NCBI RefSeq assembly: GCF_014635885.1
Contig: NZ_BMDR01000012.1
Location: 1 to 64,000, forward strand
DNA length: 64,000 nucleotides
Direction of reading: 5' to 3'
Source: Acinetobacter vivianii
GTDB lineage: Bacteria > Pseudomonadota > Gammaproteobacteria > Pseudomonadales > Moraxellaceae
This document shows positions 17,835-26,483 of this stretch, piece after piece. Under the pieces are notes generated by a model. The model was not told the DNA's origin. It searched no databases and was given only the letters and a program-made list of their open reading frames with translations. The translations under genes were made by a program, and so were the position numbers. Position 1 is the stretch's first letter, and each line of letters begins with the position of its first letter.

Positions 17835-17929
17835 CCAGCAAAAACTTAGCCTTTATTTATCATAGAGATAAATCCGCCATTGTTTTTGGTCGTGCTTGAT
17901 TCGTTAATGCCATACATAAGGATCATGCC

Positions 17930-19825
17930 ATGAACCAGTTAACGAATCTTTCCCCTGCTGATATTTCTGCTCAACATGAGCAAGACGCTAAAGATTTAAC
18001 CCGTATCCTACCTGCTTCAAGAAAAGTGTATGTCGAAGGCTCTCGCCCAGACATCCAAGTGCCTTTCCGTGAAATCAGCTTAACAGAAACACCGACAGGT
18101 TTAGGCGGTGAACACAACCCACCAGTGATGGTCTATGACACCTCTGGCGTGTATACCGATCCCAATGTAAAAATCGATTTGAATAAAGGTTTGCCACTGG
18201 TTCGCCAAGCGTGGATTGATGAACGTCAAGATAGTGACATTCTTTCAGGCCTCAGCTCAGCATTCGGTCAGGCCCGTTTAAAAGATATTCGTACTGCCGA
18301 CATCCGCTTCGCCCATATTCAAAACCCACGTCGTGCCCAAGCAGGGAAAAATGTCACGCAAATGCACTATGCCAAGCAAGGCATAATTACCCCTGAAATG
18401 GAATATATCGCCATTCGTGAAAACCAGCGTCAACGTGAAGGCGTCGATATACGTCAGCATGCTGGACAAAACTTTGGTGCGCAAAATTTAAAAGAGATTA
18501 CGCCCGAGTTTGTACGTCAGGAAGTCGCAGCGGGTCGTGCCATTATCCCAGCCAATATTAATCACCCAGAATGCGAACCGATGATTATTGGTCGTAACTT
18601 TTTGGTGAAAATTAATGCCAATATTGGTAACTCGGCCCTCGGCTCATCCATTGATGAAGAAGTGGCGAAAATGACATGGGCAACCCGTTGGGGTGCCGAC
18701 ACGATCATGGACTTATCGACAGGTAAGAACATCCATGAAACCCGTGAATGGATTATCCGCAATTCACCTGTGCCTATCGGTACTGTACCCATCTATCAGG
18801 CACTGGAAAAAGTCGATGGTGTGGCTGAAGATTTAACTTGGGAAATCTTTAAAGACACCCTGATTGAACAAGCTGAGCAAGGCGTGGACTATTTCACCAT
18901 TCATGCAGGTGTATTATTGCGCTACGTACCAATGACAGCGAATCGCCTGACAGGTATCGTGTCTCGTGGTGGTTCAATCATGGCGCAATGGTGCTTGGCG
19001 CACCATGAAGAAAACTTCTTATATACGCATTTCGACGAAATTTGCGAAATCATGAAAGCCTATGACGTTTCATTTAGCTTAGGCGATGGTCTACGTCCAG
19101 GTTGCGTGCAGGATGCCAATGATGAAGCTCAATTTAGCGAACTTAAAACTTTGGGTGAACTGACCCATCGTGCTTGGGAACATGATGTACAAGTGATGAT
19201 TGAAGGGCCTGGTCACGTGCCAATGCACATGATTAAAGAAAATATGGATCTACAGCTTGAGGTCTGTAAAGAAGCGCCATTCTATACGCTTGGGCCACTC
19301 ACAACAGATATCGCGCCAGGCTATGACCATATTACCTCTGCGATTGGTGCAGCGATGATTGGCTGGTATGGAACCGCAATGCTGTGCTATGTGACGCCAA
19401 AAGAACACTTGGGCTTACCGAACAAAAAAGACGTTAAAGACGGCATCATTACCTATAAGATTGCAGCCCATGCGGCGGATCTGGCCAAAGGTCATCCAGG
19501 TGCTCAAGTTCGTGATAATGCATTATCAAAAGCGCGTTTTGAATTCCGTTGGGATGATCAGTTCAATTTAAGTCTGGACCCTGATACCGCGCGCAGTATG
19601 CATGATGAAACACTTCCAAAAGAAGCGCATAAATCAGCCCACTTCTGCTCAATGTGTGGTCCAAAATTCTGTTCGATGAAAATCACCCAAAATGTGCGAG
19701 ATTATGCGCAAAATCAACACAATGCCAAGCAGTCAAATGATGCGGAAACAGAAGTTGAAGCAGGTCTCAATGCCATGAAAACCGCTTATCAGGAACATGG
19801 TCAAAAATTGTACCACAAAGTGTAA
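17930..19825 (+). CDS. thiC: Phosphomethylpyrimidine synthase
   Basis: Radical-SAM enzyme converting aminoimidazole ribotide to hydroxymethylpyrimidine phosphate in thiamin synthesis. The 631 residues include the C-terminal iron-sulphur motif CSMCGPKFC, and internal blocks DTIMDLSTGKNIHETREWI and GDGLRPGC typical of ThiC. AAGGA lies 8 nt before the ATG. It is controlled by the TPP riboswitch upstream. Confidence 0.98.
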   Translation: MNQLTNLSPADISAQHEQDAKDLTRILPASRKVYVEGSRPDIQVPFREISLTETPTGLGGEHNPPVMVYDTSGVYTDPNVKIDLNKGLPLVRQAWIDERQDSDILSGLSSAFGQARLKDIRTADIRFAHIQNPRRAQAGKNVTQMHYAKQGIITPEMEYIAIRENQRQREGVDIRQHAGQNFGAQNLKEITPEFVRQEVAAGRAIIPANINHPECEPMIIGRNFLVKINANIGNSALGSSIDEEVAKMTWATRWGADTIMDLSTGKNIHETREWIIRNSPVPIGTVPIYQALEKVDGVAEDLTWEIFKDTLIEQAEQGVDYFTIHAGVLLRYVPMTANRLTGIVSRGGSIMAQWCLAHHEENFLYTHFDEICEIMKAYDVSFSLGDGLRPGCVQDANDEAQFSELKTLGELTHRAWEHDVQVMIEGPGHVPMHMIKENMDLQLEVCKEAPFYTLGPLTTDIAPGYDHITSAIGAAMIGWYGTAMLCYVTPKEHLGLPNKKDVKDGIITYKIAAHAADLAKGHPGAQVRDNALSKARFEFRWDDQFNLSLDPDTARSMHDETLPKEAHKSAHFCSMCGPKFCSMKITQNVRDYAQNQHNAKQSNDAETEVEAGLNAMKTAYQEHGQKLYHKV

Positions 19826-19865
19826 ATCGACTAAAAAAAGATTTGCCTGCGAATCATTCTCGGTT

Positions 19866-19892
19866 AGGATGAGATATGTACAATCTCATCCT
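19866..19892 (+). repeat. Perfect 10-bp inverted repeat before nudF
   Basis: AGGATGAGAT and ATCTCATCCT enclose a 7-nt loop. No T-run follows, so it is not a standard terminator. The 3' arm ends 8 nt before the nudF ATG and would cover the ribosome-binding region. Confidence 0.7.
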
Positions 19893-19900
19893 GATTGAAG

Positions 19901-20512
19901 ATGAATATTCTTGACCACGCCAGCTATTCAGCCACCGACGTTACGATAGAATCTCGAACACCATTGTTTCGAGGGTTCATTCAAGTTGAGAAAGTGAGCT
20001 TAAAACATCGGTTATTTCACCGAAAAGATTACTCGTCCTTGATTCAACGTGAATTGGTTCATCGTCCTGAAGCAGCTGGCGTTTTGCTTTATAGCGACCA
20101 GCAACAACGCTTTGCATTGATTGAACAGTTCCGTGTAGGGGCCGTCAATGATCCTGTTTCACCTTGGCAACTCGAAGTTATTGCAGGTGTACTTGATGGA
20201 GATGAGTCTCCAGAAAGCTGCATCCGTCGTGAAAGCTTAGAAGAGTCTGGGTGCGAGATCACTGAATTAAAACATTTATTTAGCTTCTACCCTTCTGCTG
20301 GTGCCTGCTCCGAATTTTTCCATTTATATGTTGCAGACGTTCATCTTCCAGAAGATGGGGGTATTTTTGGGATGCCAGATGAAGGTGAAAACATTCAACT
20401 TCATCTGTTTGATTATTCCCAATTAGAAGCATTATTTCATAACGGGCGGTTGAGAAACGCACCTGTGATCATGGCATTACAGTGGCTGGCTCAACACATA
20501 CAACAAAGATAA
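19901..20512 (+). CDS. nudF: ADP-ribose pyrophosphatase (Nudix hydrolase)
   Basis: Hydrolyses ADP-ribose to AMP and ribose 5-phosphate. The 203 residues include a complete Nudix box GVLDGDESPESCIRRESLEE-SG (Gx5Ex7REUxEExGU, about 106-127) and the ADPRase-type VERFR-like QFRVGA block before it. ATG at 19901 is preferred; a TTG two codons upstream is the only alternative. It sits between thiC and cpdA; nudF-cpdA is a common gammaproteobacterial pair. Confidence 0.9.
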   Translation: MNILDHASYSATDVTIESRTPLFRGFIQVEKVSLKHRLFHRKDYSSLIQRELVHRPEAAGVLLYSDQQQRFALIEQFRVGAVNDPVSPWQLEVIAGVLDGDESPESCIRRESLEESGCEITELKHLFSFYPSAGACSEFFHLYVADVHLPEDGGIFGMPDEGENIQLHLFDYSQLEALFHNGRLRNAPVIMALQWLAQHIQQR

Positions 20513-20534
20513 GAATCTGAAGGGGCTAACGACG

Positions 20535-21350
20535 GTGACTTTCAAGGTCTCATCATTATCACAGCAAGATTTTGTGATGATACAGATTACCGATACACAT
20601 TTATTAGAGTATCCCCACCTCGAATTTGTCGGCATGCAACCCGAGCAAAGTTTTCATGCAGTTATCGACTTGATGCGCCAGCAACATCCTCATATCGATC
20701 TGATCATACACACAGGTGATCTGGCCCAGTCGCCAACACCTTTAACGTATAAACGCTATGTACAACACATGCAAACGCTGGGAATTCCTTTTTTTCATAC
20801 CCCAGGCAATCATGATGATGTCACGCATTTTCCATTTCATGAGGAAGATCAAACCCAACCGACCGTTGTCGAGTTAGGACAATGGAGCATTATCTTATTG
20901 AATAGTGCCCAGCCTCAGCGTATTGATGGAAAAATCAGCGATGTACAGTTACAACGTTTAACCACCTTACTCCACCAATTGCATGATCGTCACGTGATTA
21001 TTGCCTGCCACCATCACCCTTTTGCAATGCAATCGGCATGGATTGATCAGCACAAATTGAAGAATTCATCTGACCTGCTGGAAACCATTCAGCCCTTCTC
21101 CAATATAAAGGCGATCATCTGTGGGCATGTGCATCAGGATTCAATCAATACCTGGCAAGGCATTGAATTTTTATCTACCCCATCGACCTGTATTCAGTTC
21201 AAACCTAAAAGCGAGAAATTCGCACTCGATGAGGAGCATCCAGGCTATCGTTTAATCCGCCTGAAAGCCAATGGAGAACTGGAAACTCAGGTCTATCGAC
21301 TTCCCACTTCGCAGCGAATGAGTAGTTCTGAAGTGCTGGGATATGATTAG
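20535..21350 (+). CDS. cpdA: 3',5'-cyclic AMP phosphodiesterase CpdA (Icc)
   Basis: Calcineurin-like metallophosphoesterase of 271 residues with all metal-binding motifs in order: DTH (about 20-22), HTGDLAQ, TPGNHDD, ACHHHP and CGHVHQD. It would lower cAMP and thus Vfr/CRP signalling. The start is GTG at 20535, with GAAGGGG 10 nt upstream. It lies 22 bp after nudF, probably in one operon. Confidence 0.9.
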   Translation: MTFKVSSLSQQDFVMIQITDTHLLEYPHLEFVGMQPEQSFHAVIDLMRQQHPHIDLIIHTGDLAQSPTPLTYKRYVQHMQTLGIPFFHTPGNHDDVTHFPFHEEDQTQPTVVELGQWSIILLNSAQPQRIDGKISDVQLQRLTTLLHQLHDRHVIIACHHHPFAMQSAWIDQHKLKNSSDLLETIQPFSNIKAIICGHVHQDSINTWQGIEFLSTPSTCIQFKPKSEKFALDEEHPGYRLIRLKANGELETQVYRLPTSQRMSSSEVLGYD

Positions 21351-21581
21351 GAAACTTGACAAGGGAATCGCCATTGTCTGCATTTCATGCCTTGTTTATG
21401 TCGTTTTAGCCTATAACACAATGCATGGCTGAAATAGCAGCAGTTCCTAAAACTTTTGATTACAAATTACATTGACGAATTCACACAAAATCTGGACGGG
21501 AATGACTACCATCTTGTCCAAAAACTCTATATGATGTCGACCCTTGATGGAAAAAACCATCTTAGGTTTCTATAAAAACAC
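21351..21581. other. Intergenic region between cpdA and the dksA promoter
   Basis: About 230 bp without a credible gene. It contains an imperfect hairpin near 21542-21566 (GATGG/CCATC core with an A-rich loop) followed by TTTCT, possibly a weak cpdA terminator. Nothing else stood out. Confidence 0.4.
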
Positions 21582-21611
21582 TTGCATATCACCATATTTT
21601 TTGCGTATAGA
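21582..21611 (+). promoter_or_regulatory. Probable dksA promoter
   Basis: TTGCAT (21582-21587) and TATAGA (21606-21611) with an 18-bp spacer, about 30 bp before the dksA start. Confidence 0.5.
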
Positions 21612-21640
21612 TAGTACGTGTAAGATGAGGAATGCCCTAT

Positions 21641-22171
21641 ATGGCGAATGACAACCAAAATCAAGTCTTGGACGAACAGACAGAAGTGATCGACGATCAA
21701 AAATCGGCGAAGCGCGTACGTAAAACCAAACCGAAAGCTTCAGAAGGTGGTACAACTGCGAGCTTATTTGGTATTGCGCCGTATCAGCCGAAGAAAAATG
21801 AAGAATATATGTCTGAAGGACAACTTGTGCATTTCCGCCAAATTTTGAACGCATGGAAAGCAGAGTTAATGTCTGAAGTTGATCGTACCTTGAACACCAT
21901 GCAAGACGAATCAAGTGCACTTCCTGACGTAAATGACCGAGCAACTCAAGAAGAAGAGTTTGCGATTGAACTACGCACACGTGACCGTGAACGCAAACTC
22001 ATTCGTAAAATTGAACAGTCTATTGAAGCCATTCAGAACGAAGACTATGGTTTCTGTGAAACCTGTGGTATCGAAATTGGCTTACGTCGTCTAGAAGCTC
22101 GCCCAACTGCGACTCTCTGTATCGATTGCAAAACTTTGGCTGAAATCAAAGAAAAGCAAAACAACGGTTAA
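21641..22171 (+). CDS. dksA: RNA polymerase-binding transcription factor DksA
   Basis: Works with ppGpp on RNA polymerase during the stringent response. The 176 residues have a coiled coil with the catalytic-tip acidic motif DVNDRATQEEE and a four-cysteine zinc finger CETCG-x15-CIDC. The N-terminus (about 45 residues, Lys/Gln-rich) is longer than in E. coli DksA. ATG 21641 is chosen because GAGG lies 8 nt upstream; ATG 21632 overlaps that site. Followed by gluQ after 3 bp. Confidence 0.95.
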   Translation: MANDNQNQVLDEQTEVIDDQKSAKRVRKTKPKASEGGTTASLFGIAPYQPKKNEEYMSEGQLVHFRQILNAWKAELMSEVDRTLNTMQDESSALPDVNDRATQEEEFAIELRTRDRERKLIRKIEQSIEAIQNEDYGFCETCGIEIGLRRLEARPTATLCIDCKTLAEIKEKQNNG

Positions 22172-22174
22172 ACC

Positions 22175-23107
22175 ATGCTTGAACATACTGCGGAACAGCA
22201 AGCAGCTGTTTCGCCAGAATGCTTCCAACAGCAACCAGATTGTTGTAGCTACGTGGGTCGGTTTGCGCCATCGCCAACCGGCCCATTGCATTTTGGCTCA
22301 CTGCTCACCGCAGTTGCCAGTTATTGTGATGCCAAAGCCAATCAAGGCAAATGGCTAGTCCGTATTGAAGATACCGACATTCCCCGCATTTATCCCAATA
22401 GCGAAACACATATCCTCTCCTGTATCGATGCATTTCAATTTGAACCAGATGCGGAGATTATTTTCCAAAAAGACCGTTTAGATATTTATGAGCAAGTGCT
22501 TGAACAGCTCAAGCAATCACAAGACATTTACGCTTGCCAATGCACACGGAAAATGTTGGGCTCCAATCACATCTATGCAGGTACCTGTCGCAATCTGAAT
22601 CTGGATTTTGCCAATCAGGCGATTCGTCTAAAAGTCGCAGATCAATTGATTTGTTTTCAAGACCGTTTACAAGGCCAACAATGTTCTAACTTGCAAAATG
22701 AGTTAGGTGATTTTGTCTTGAAGCGTCGTGATGGCATTATCAGCTATCAATTGGCGGTGGTGGTCGATGATTATCTACAAGGCATTACCCATGTGGTGCG
22801 TGGTGCAGATCTACTCGACAATACGGCTCGACAAATCTGGCTAGGGTCTTTACTCAATTATCCCGCCCTAAGTTATATGCATCTCCCTCTGGCCATGAAT
22901 GATCAGGGCCAAAAGCTGTCTAAACAGAATCTGGCACAAGCCCTTGATATCAGCCAAGCACCCGAACTTCTGCATCAGGCTATTTTAGCTTTGGGACAAG
23001 CATCTGTTGAACTGGATCAGCCACGTATCATGCTACAACAGGCCGTACAGCAGTGGGATGTAAATTTGATTCCGCAAGGTATTCATTTAACTGGTACCTA
23101 TTTATAA
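22175..23107 (+). CDS. gluQ: Glutamyl-Q tRNA(Asp) synthetase
   Basis: Truncated glutamyl-tRNA synthetase paralogue that attaches glutamate to queuosine in tRNA-Asp. The 310 residues lack the anticodon-binding domain. They carry the class I signature RFAPSPTGPLHFGS (30-43), a zinc site CQC-x-(Y)-C (about 121-140) and KLSKQN in place of KMSKS. The dksA-gluQ operon is conserved across gammaproteobacteria, which supports the call. Confidence 0.95.
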   Translation: MLEHTAEQQAAVSPECFQQQPDCCSYVGRFAPSPTGPLHFGSLLTAVASYCDAKANQGKWLVRIEDTDIPRIYPNSETHILSCIDAFQFEPDAEIIFQKDRLDIYEQVLEQLKQSQDIYACQCTRKMLGSNHIYAGTCRNLNLDFANQAIRLKVADQLICFQDRLQGQQCSNLQNELGDFVLKRRDGIISYQLAVVVDDYLQGITHVVRGADLLDNTARQIWLGSLLNYPALSYMHLPLAMNDQGQKLSKQNLAQALDISQAPELLHQAILALGQASVELDQPRIMLQQAVQQWDVNLIPQGIHLTGTYL

Positions 23108-23112
23108 GCAAT

Positions 23113-23142
23113 AAAAAGCCCTGCATCATGACAGGGCTTTTT
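23113..23142 (+). terminator. Bidirectional terminator between gluQ and ftsW
   Basis: AAAAAGCCCTG and CAGGGCTTTTT hairpin, with T-runs on both strands between two convergent genes. Confidence 0.85.
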
Positions 23143-23157
23143 ATTTGTTTCAATATC

Positions 23158-24351
23158 CTAGAAATTCGACTCTTCTTTCACAGGGTTCAGCTCTTGTGTC
23201 GATGCATCAATTTTCAGGATTAAACTGATCATCGCAGCACACATCATCAATGATGTCCCCCCATAACTAATGAAGGGTAAGGTCAAGCCTTTGGTTGGCA
23301 TTAGCCCCATGTTCATGCCCGCATTTACCAGAATCTGCATCAGGAAAATGATGCTAATCCCGTAGGCCAAATAGCCCGCACGCAAATAATTGTGCTGCAA
23401 GGCACGATGACCAATACGAATACAACACGCCAGCATGGTAAATGACAGGATCATCACCACGGACACACCAAAGAAGCCGAACTCTTCTCCTAATACCGCC
23501 AACATAAAGTCCGTATGCGCTTCAGGTAAATAAGATAGCTTCTGGACACTGTGCCCTAGACCCGTACCAAACCATTCACCACGACCAAAGGCCATTAAGG
23601 CATTCGAGAGCTGATAACCGACACCCAATGGATCTGCCCAAGGGTTGGTAAATGAGATCAGACGCTGGAAACGGAATGGCTCGAAGATAATCAGCGCACT
23701 GACACCCGCAAAAATCGCACCCAGCATGATCAGGAACTGGGTCGCTGGTGCACCTGCCAAGAAGAACACGCCCACCATCATCAGGACAATAACAACGGTT
23801 GCCCCCAAATCAGGCTCAGCGACGATAAAGCCCACGGTTAAAGCCATCACACCACTTAAACGTAGCAAGCCTTTCCAGTGTGTACGGACTTCCTTGGCAC
23901 GGCGTACCACATAATCCGCAGTGAAGATCGCCATGACAATTTTGGCAATCTCGGTTGGCTGTAAGGTAAAGCCACCAACTTTAATCCAGCGATGCGCACC
24001 GTTGACTTCAGACCCCACTACCAATACTGCCAAGAGCAGAACAATAGTAATGAGCCATAAAGGGAAAGCATTTTTAAACCAGAGATTCAATGAAACCCGA
24101 TAGGTTAAAAATGCCACCACCGCAGCAACCACAATCGAAATACCATGACGAATCAAAAAGTAAAAAGGACTCTCATGGATATATTCCGCATATGGCATTG
24201 ACGCCGATGCAACCATGATTGAACCGAAACATAGCAACGAAATCACACAAAAAATCAGGATATTTCGTGCCGTCATTTCTGCGGGTAGCTTAGGTAAACG
24301 ATTCAGCAATTGCGAAATCTTCTGTACCGTATTTTGGGCTAAGTCAGCCAT
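23158..24351 (-). CDS. ftsW: Septal peptidoglycan polymerase FtsW
   Basis: SEDS-family glycosyltransferase of 397 residues with about ten transmembrane helices. Diagnostic blocks are NGAHRWIKVGGFTLQPTE, the Asp-bearing AEPDLGATVV, GYQLSNALMAFGRGEWFG-like segment and C-terminal PFISYGGTS. It follows murD by 17 bp inside what is usually the mra/dcw cluster, which distinguishes it from the elongasome paralogue RodA. Confidence 0.93.
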   Translation of the reverse strand: MADLAQNTVQKISQLLNRLPKLPAEMTARNILIFCVISLLCFGSIMVASASMPYAEYIHESPFYFLIRHGISIVVAAVVAFLTYRVSLNLWFKNAFPLWLITIVLLLAVLVVGSEVNGAHRWIKVGGFTLQPTEIAKIVMAIFTADYVVRRAKEVRTHWKGLLRLSGVMALTVGFIVAEPDLGATVVIVLMMVGVFFLAGAPATQFLIMLGAIFAGVSALIIFEPFRFQRLISFTNPWADPLGVGYQLSNALMAFGRGEWFGTGLGHSVQKLSYLPEAHTDFMLAVLGEEFGFFGVSVVMILSFTMLACCIRIGHRALQHNYLRAGYLAYGISIIFLMQILVNAGMNMGLMPTKGLTLPFISYGGTSLMMCAAMISLILKIDASTQELNPVKEESNF

Positions 24352-24368
24352 AGTTCTGTTCCTAGTTC

Positions 24369-25721
24369 TTATTTTTCATTCAAGGCATTTACACATGCCA
24401 CGAATTGATGTCCACGATCATTGTAGCTTTTAAACATATCAAAGCTCGCACAAGCAGGTGAAAGTAATACCACATCTTCCGCCTGAGTCACTTTTTGTGC
24501 CATTGCAACGGCGTCCTTCAGGCTAGCTGCATGCTGGATCACTGTTGTACCTTGAATTGCCTGCTCAATCACCGCAGCATCTTCACCAATGAGAATCACT
24601 GATTTCACATATTTTTGAATCGCATCACGTAATGGTTTGAAGTCCTGACCTTTACCTTGACCACCAAGGATCAAAGCCAGTTTGCCATTATTCACTTCAA
24701 TTGCAGCACCCAGACCATCAATCGCAGCCAGTGTTGCACCGACATTGGTTCCTTTCGAATCATTATAATAACGAACACCATCAATGGATTGAACGTACTC
24801 ACAACGATGTTCAAGACCTTTAAAATGCTTTAACGTCTCCAGCATCGATGCCATAGGTAAACCAACGGCTTCACCCAACGCCAAACACGCCAACGCATTG
24901 GCAACGTTATGCATGCCCTGAATGTACATCTCGGAAGTTTTCAGCAAACGCTCTCTGCCACGTGCCAGCCACATGCTGCCATCTGCATCACGTAACACAC
25001 CGTATTGATTCAAATCAGGTGCATTCAAGCCAAAGCTCTGCATCGGTGTCACATCAGGCACTAGAGGACGGCTCAGATTATCATCACGGTTATAAACGAC
25101 TTTTTTCACGCCTTGGAAAATGCGATGTTTGGCCTTGTGATAACCTAGCATATCACCATGACGATCTAGATGATCTTCGCTCATATTCAACACCACAGCA
25201 ACTTCAGCATTCAAGTGTGATGTCGTTTCAAGCTGGAAGCTCGACAGTTCTAAAATAATTAATTCAGGTTGATCTTTTAATAAATCCAATGCGGGACGGC
25301 CCAGATTGCCACCTACAGCAACTTTTTTGCCTGCATCCTCTGCCATCAATCCAATTAAGGTCGTGACTGTACTTTTCGCATTTGATCCTGTAATCGCAAC
25401 AATCGGCACTTCTGTGGCACGGCGCAATAACTGAATATCACCGACGACTGGAATGCCTTTTTCAATCGCTTGTTGAATTTCTGGAAGTTGAGGTGCCAGC
25501 CCTGGACTGAGAATAATTTCTTCTGCTTGTAATAAAAGATCCGTGTCCAGTTGACCAAAACTGGTACGCACACCTGCTGGAATCTGGTCATGTCCTGGCG
25601 GGGTTGCGCGCGAGTCTGTTACTGCAACTTGGTAGCCCTGTTCATGTAAAAAATTGACCGCGGATACACCGGAAATTCCCAAGCCAGCTACAACTTTTAA
25701 TCCACCGCGCTGTATTAACAT
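24369..25721 (-). CDS. murD: UDP-N-acetylmuramoylalanine-D-glutamate ligase
   Basis: Adds D-glutamate to UDP-MurNAc-L-Ala in peptidoglycan precursor synthesis. The 450 residues have the N-terminal nucleotide-sugar-binding fold (VAGLGISG), the ATP loop ITGSNAKSTVTTLIG (Ala where many homologues have Gly), NMSEDHLDRHGDM and YNDSKGTN. It precedes ftsW on the same strand. No other dcw genes are in the window, so the pair stands apart from the rest of the cluster. Confidence 0.95.
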   Translation of the reverse strand: MLIQRGGLKVVAGLGISGVSAVNFLHEQGYQVAVTDSRATPPGHDQIPAGVRTSFGQLDTDLLLQAEEIILSPGLAPQLPEIQQAIEKGIPVVGDIQLLRRATEVPIVAITGSNAKSTVTTLIGLMAEDAGKKVAVGGNLGRPALDLLKDQPELIILELSSFQLETTSHLNAEVAVVLNMSEDHLDRHGDMLGYHKAKHRIFQGVKKVVYNRDDNLSRPLVPDVTPMQSFGLNAPDLNQYGVLRDADGSMWLARGRERLLKTSEMYIQGMHNVANALACLALGEAVGLPMASMLETLKHFKGLEHRCEYVQSIDGVRYYNDSKGTNVGATLAAIDGLGAAIEVNNGKLALILGGQGKGQDFKPLRDAIQKYVKSVILIGEDAAVIEQAIQGTTVIQHAASLKDAVAMAQKVTQAEDVVLLSPACASFDMFKSYNDRGHQFVACVNALNEK

Positions 25722-25910
25722 TTTTGCCCCATTTTTTGCAGATCACAGAATGGCAAAAATGTTAGCACTTTACTGTTTTAAATGCTTTTTCAGTTTTGGT
25801 TTTATTCAATCTTTTTTGTGTCAGTGCGTAAAAGCTTAAACCGGTATAAAAAGACTAATCCCCAATAAAGTTAAGATCACAGCACCTAGCCAATCTATAG
25901 ATTTAAATGC

Positions 25911-26126
25911 CTATTGCTTAAATTTAAGTTCAATTAATTCGGGTCTTAGCCATAGGTAAATCAAGATTAAACATGAAATAAGCCAAGAGAAGGTTTCTTT
26001 ATAAATATTCAGACCTTTAGACAAAGCCGAAAGATAAAGGAAGGTCATCACTAGGATAAAGCCCAATAAAATCAATTTATGTTTAGAGCTTAATGATTGT
26101 TTTTTATTAATCTGAGTCTGATTCAT
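25911..26126 (-). CDS. Small two-helix membrane protein, function unknown
   Basis: The 71 residues contain a basic N-terminus (about 1-16) and two hydrophobic helices (about 17-36 and 43-61). GGAA lies about 8 nt upstream of the ATG. The gene starts only 15 bp beyond the terminator that ends the feo operon, leaving no room for an independent promoter except inside that terminator. It may be expressed by read-through. No family was recognised. Confidence 0.6.
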   Translation of the reverse strand: MNQTQINKKQSLSSKHKLILLGFILVMTFLYLSALSKGLNIYKETFSWLISCLILIYLWLRPELIELKFKQ

Positions 26127-26140
26127 TTTTCTTGTTCCAA

Positions 26141-26168
26141 AAAAATACCCATCTTACGATGGGCATTT
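26141..26168 (-). terminator. Terminator after the feo operon
   Basis: GCCCATC-GTAA-GATGGGT hairpin and a run of T on the minus strand, just after the stop of the Cys-rich feo-linked gene. Confidence 0.8.
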
Positions 26169-26177
26169 TGAGTTTTA

Positions 26178-26429
26178 TCAACGCCATTTCACAGTTTGGA
26201 CGGATTCTGTTTTTTTGCTTTCAGCCTCATCGGTTGAACAGCCACAGCTTCCACCACAACCAGCAACCATTTTAGGTTTTAACCATACCGCCAAACGCTG
26301 CCAACCCAAACGCTGACATGCATTGGATAAGGCTAAAAATGCTGAACCCGCTGTTTGAGGAAATACCTTCTTAAAGACCACAACAGCACTCCACAGCACC
26401 AATACAGCAACAATCAAGTACTCAAACAT
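26178..26429 (-). CDS. Feo-linked small membrane protein with Cys-rich motif
   Basis: The 83 residues have one N-terminal transmembrane helix (about 4-24), a short amphipathic region and the cysteine cluster CGGSCGCS (about 58-65), then a polar tail. It is third after feoA and feoB in the same direction, separated from feoB by a 54-bp gap with a hairpin. It does not look like the winged-helix FeoC of enterics; it matches what I recall as the DUF6587 family. The cysteines suggest Fe(II) or cluster binding, but that is inference. Confidence 0.75.
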   Translation of the reverse strand: MFEYLIVAVLVLWSAVVVFKKVFPQTAGSAFLALSNACQRLGWQRLAVWLKPKMVAGCGGSCGCSTDEAESKKTESVQTVKWR

Positions 26430-26449
26430 AAGCGTCTCTCCAGTGATTC

Positions 26450-26469
26450 CCTCCCTTTTTCAAGGGAGG
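26450..26469 (-). repeat. Intercistronic hairpin between feoB and the third feo gene
   Basis: CCTCCCTT and AAGGGAGG form a perfect 8-bp stem with a 4-nt loop. There is no T-run, so it may stabilise or process the mRNA rather than end it. Confidence 0.6.
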
Positions 26470-26483
26470 TTGAGTAGGATTTC

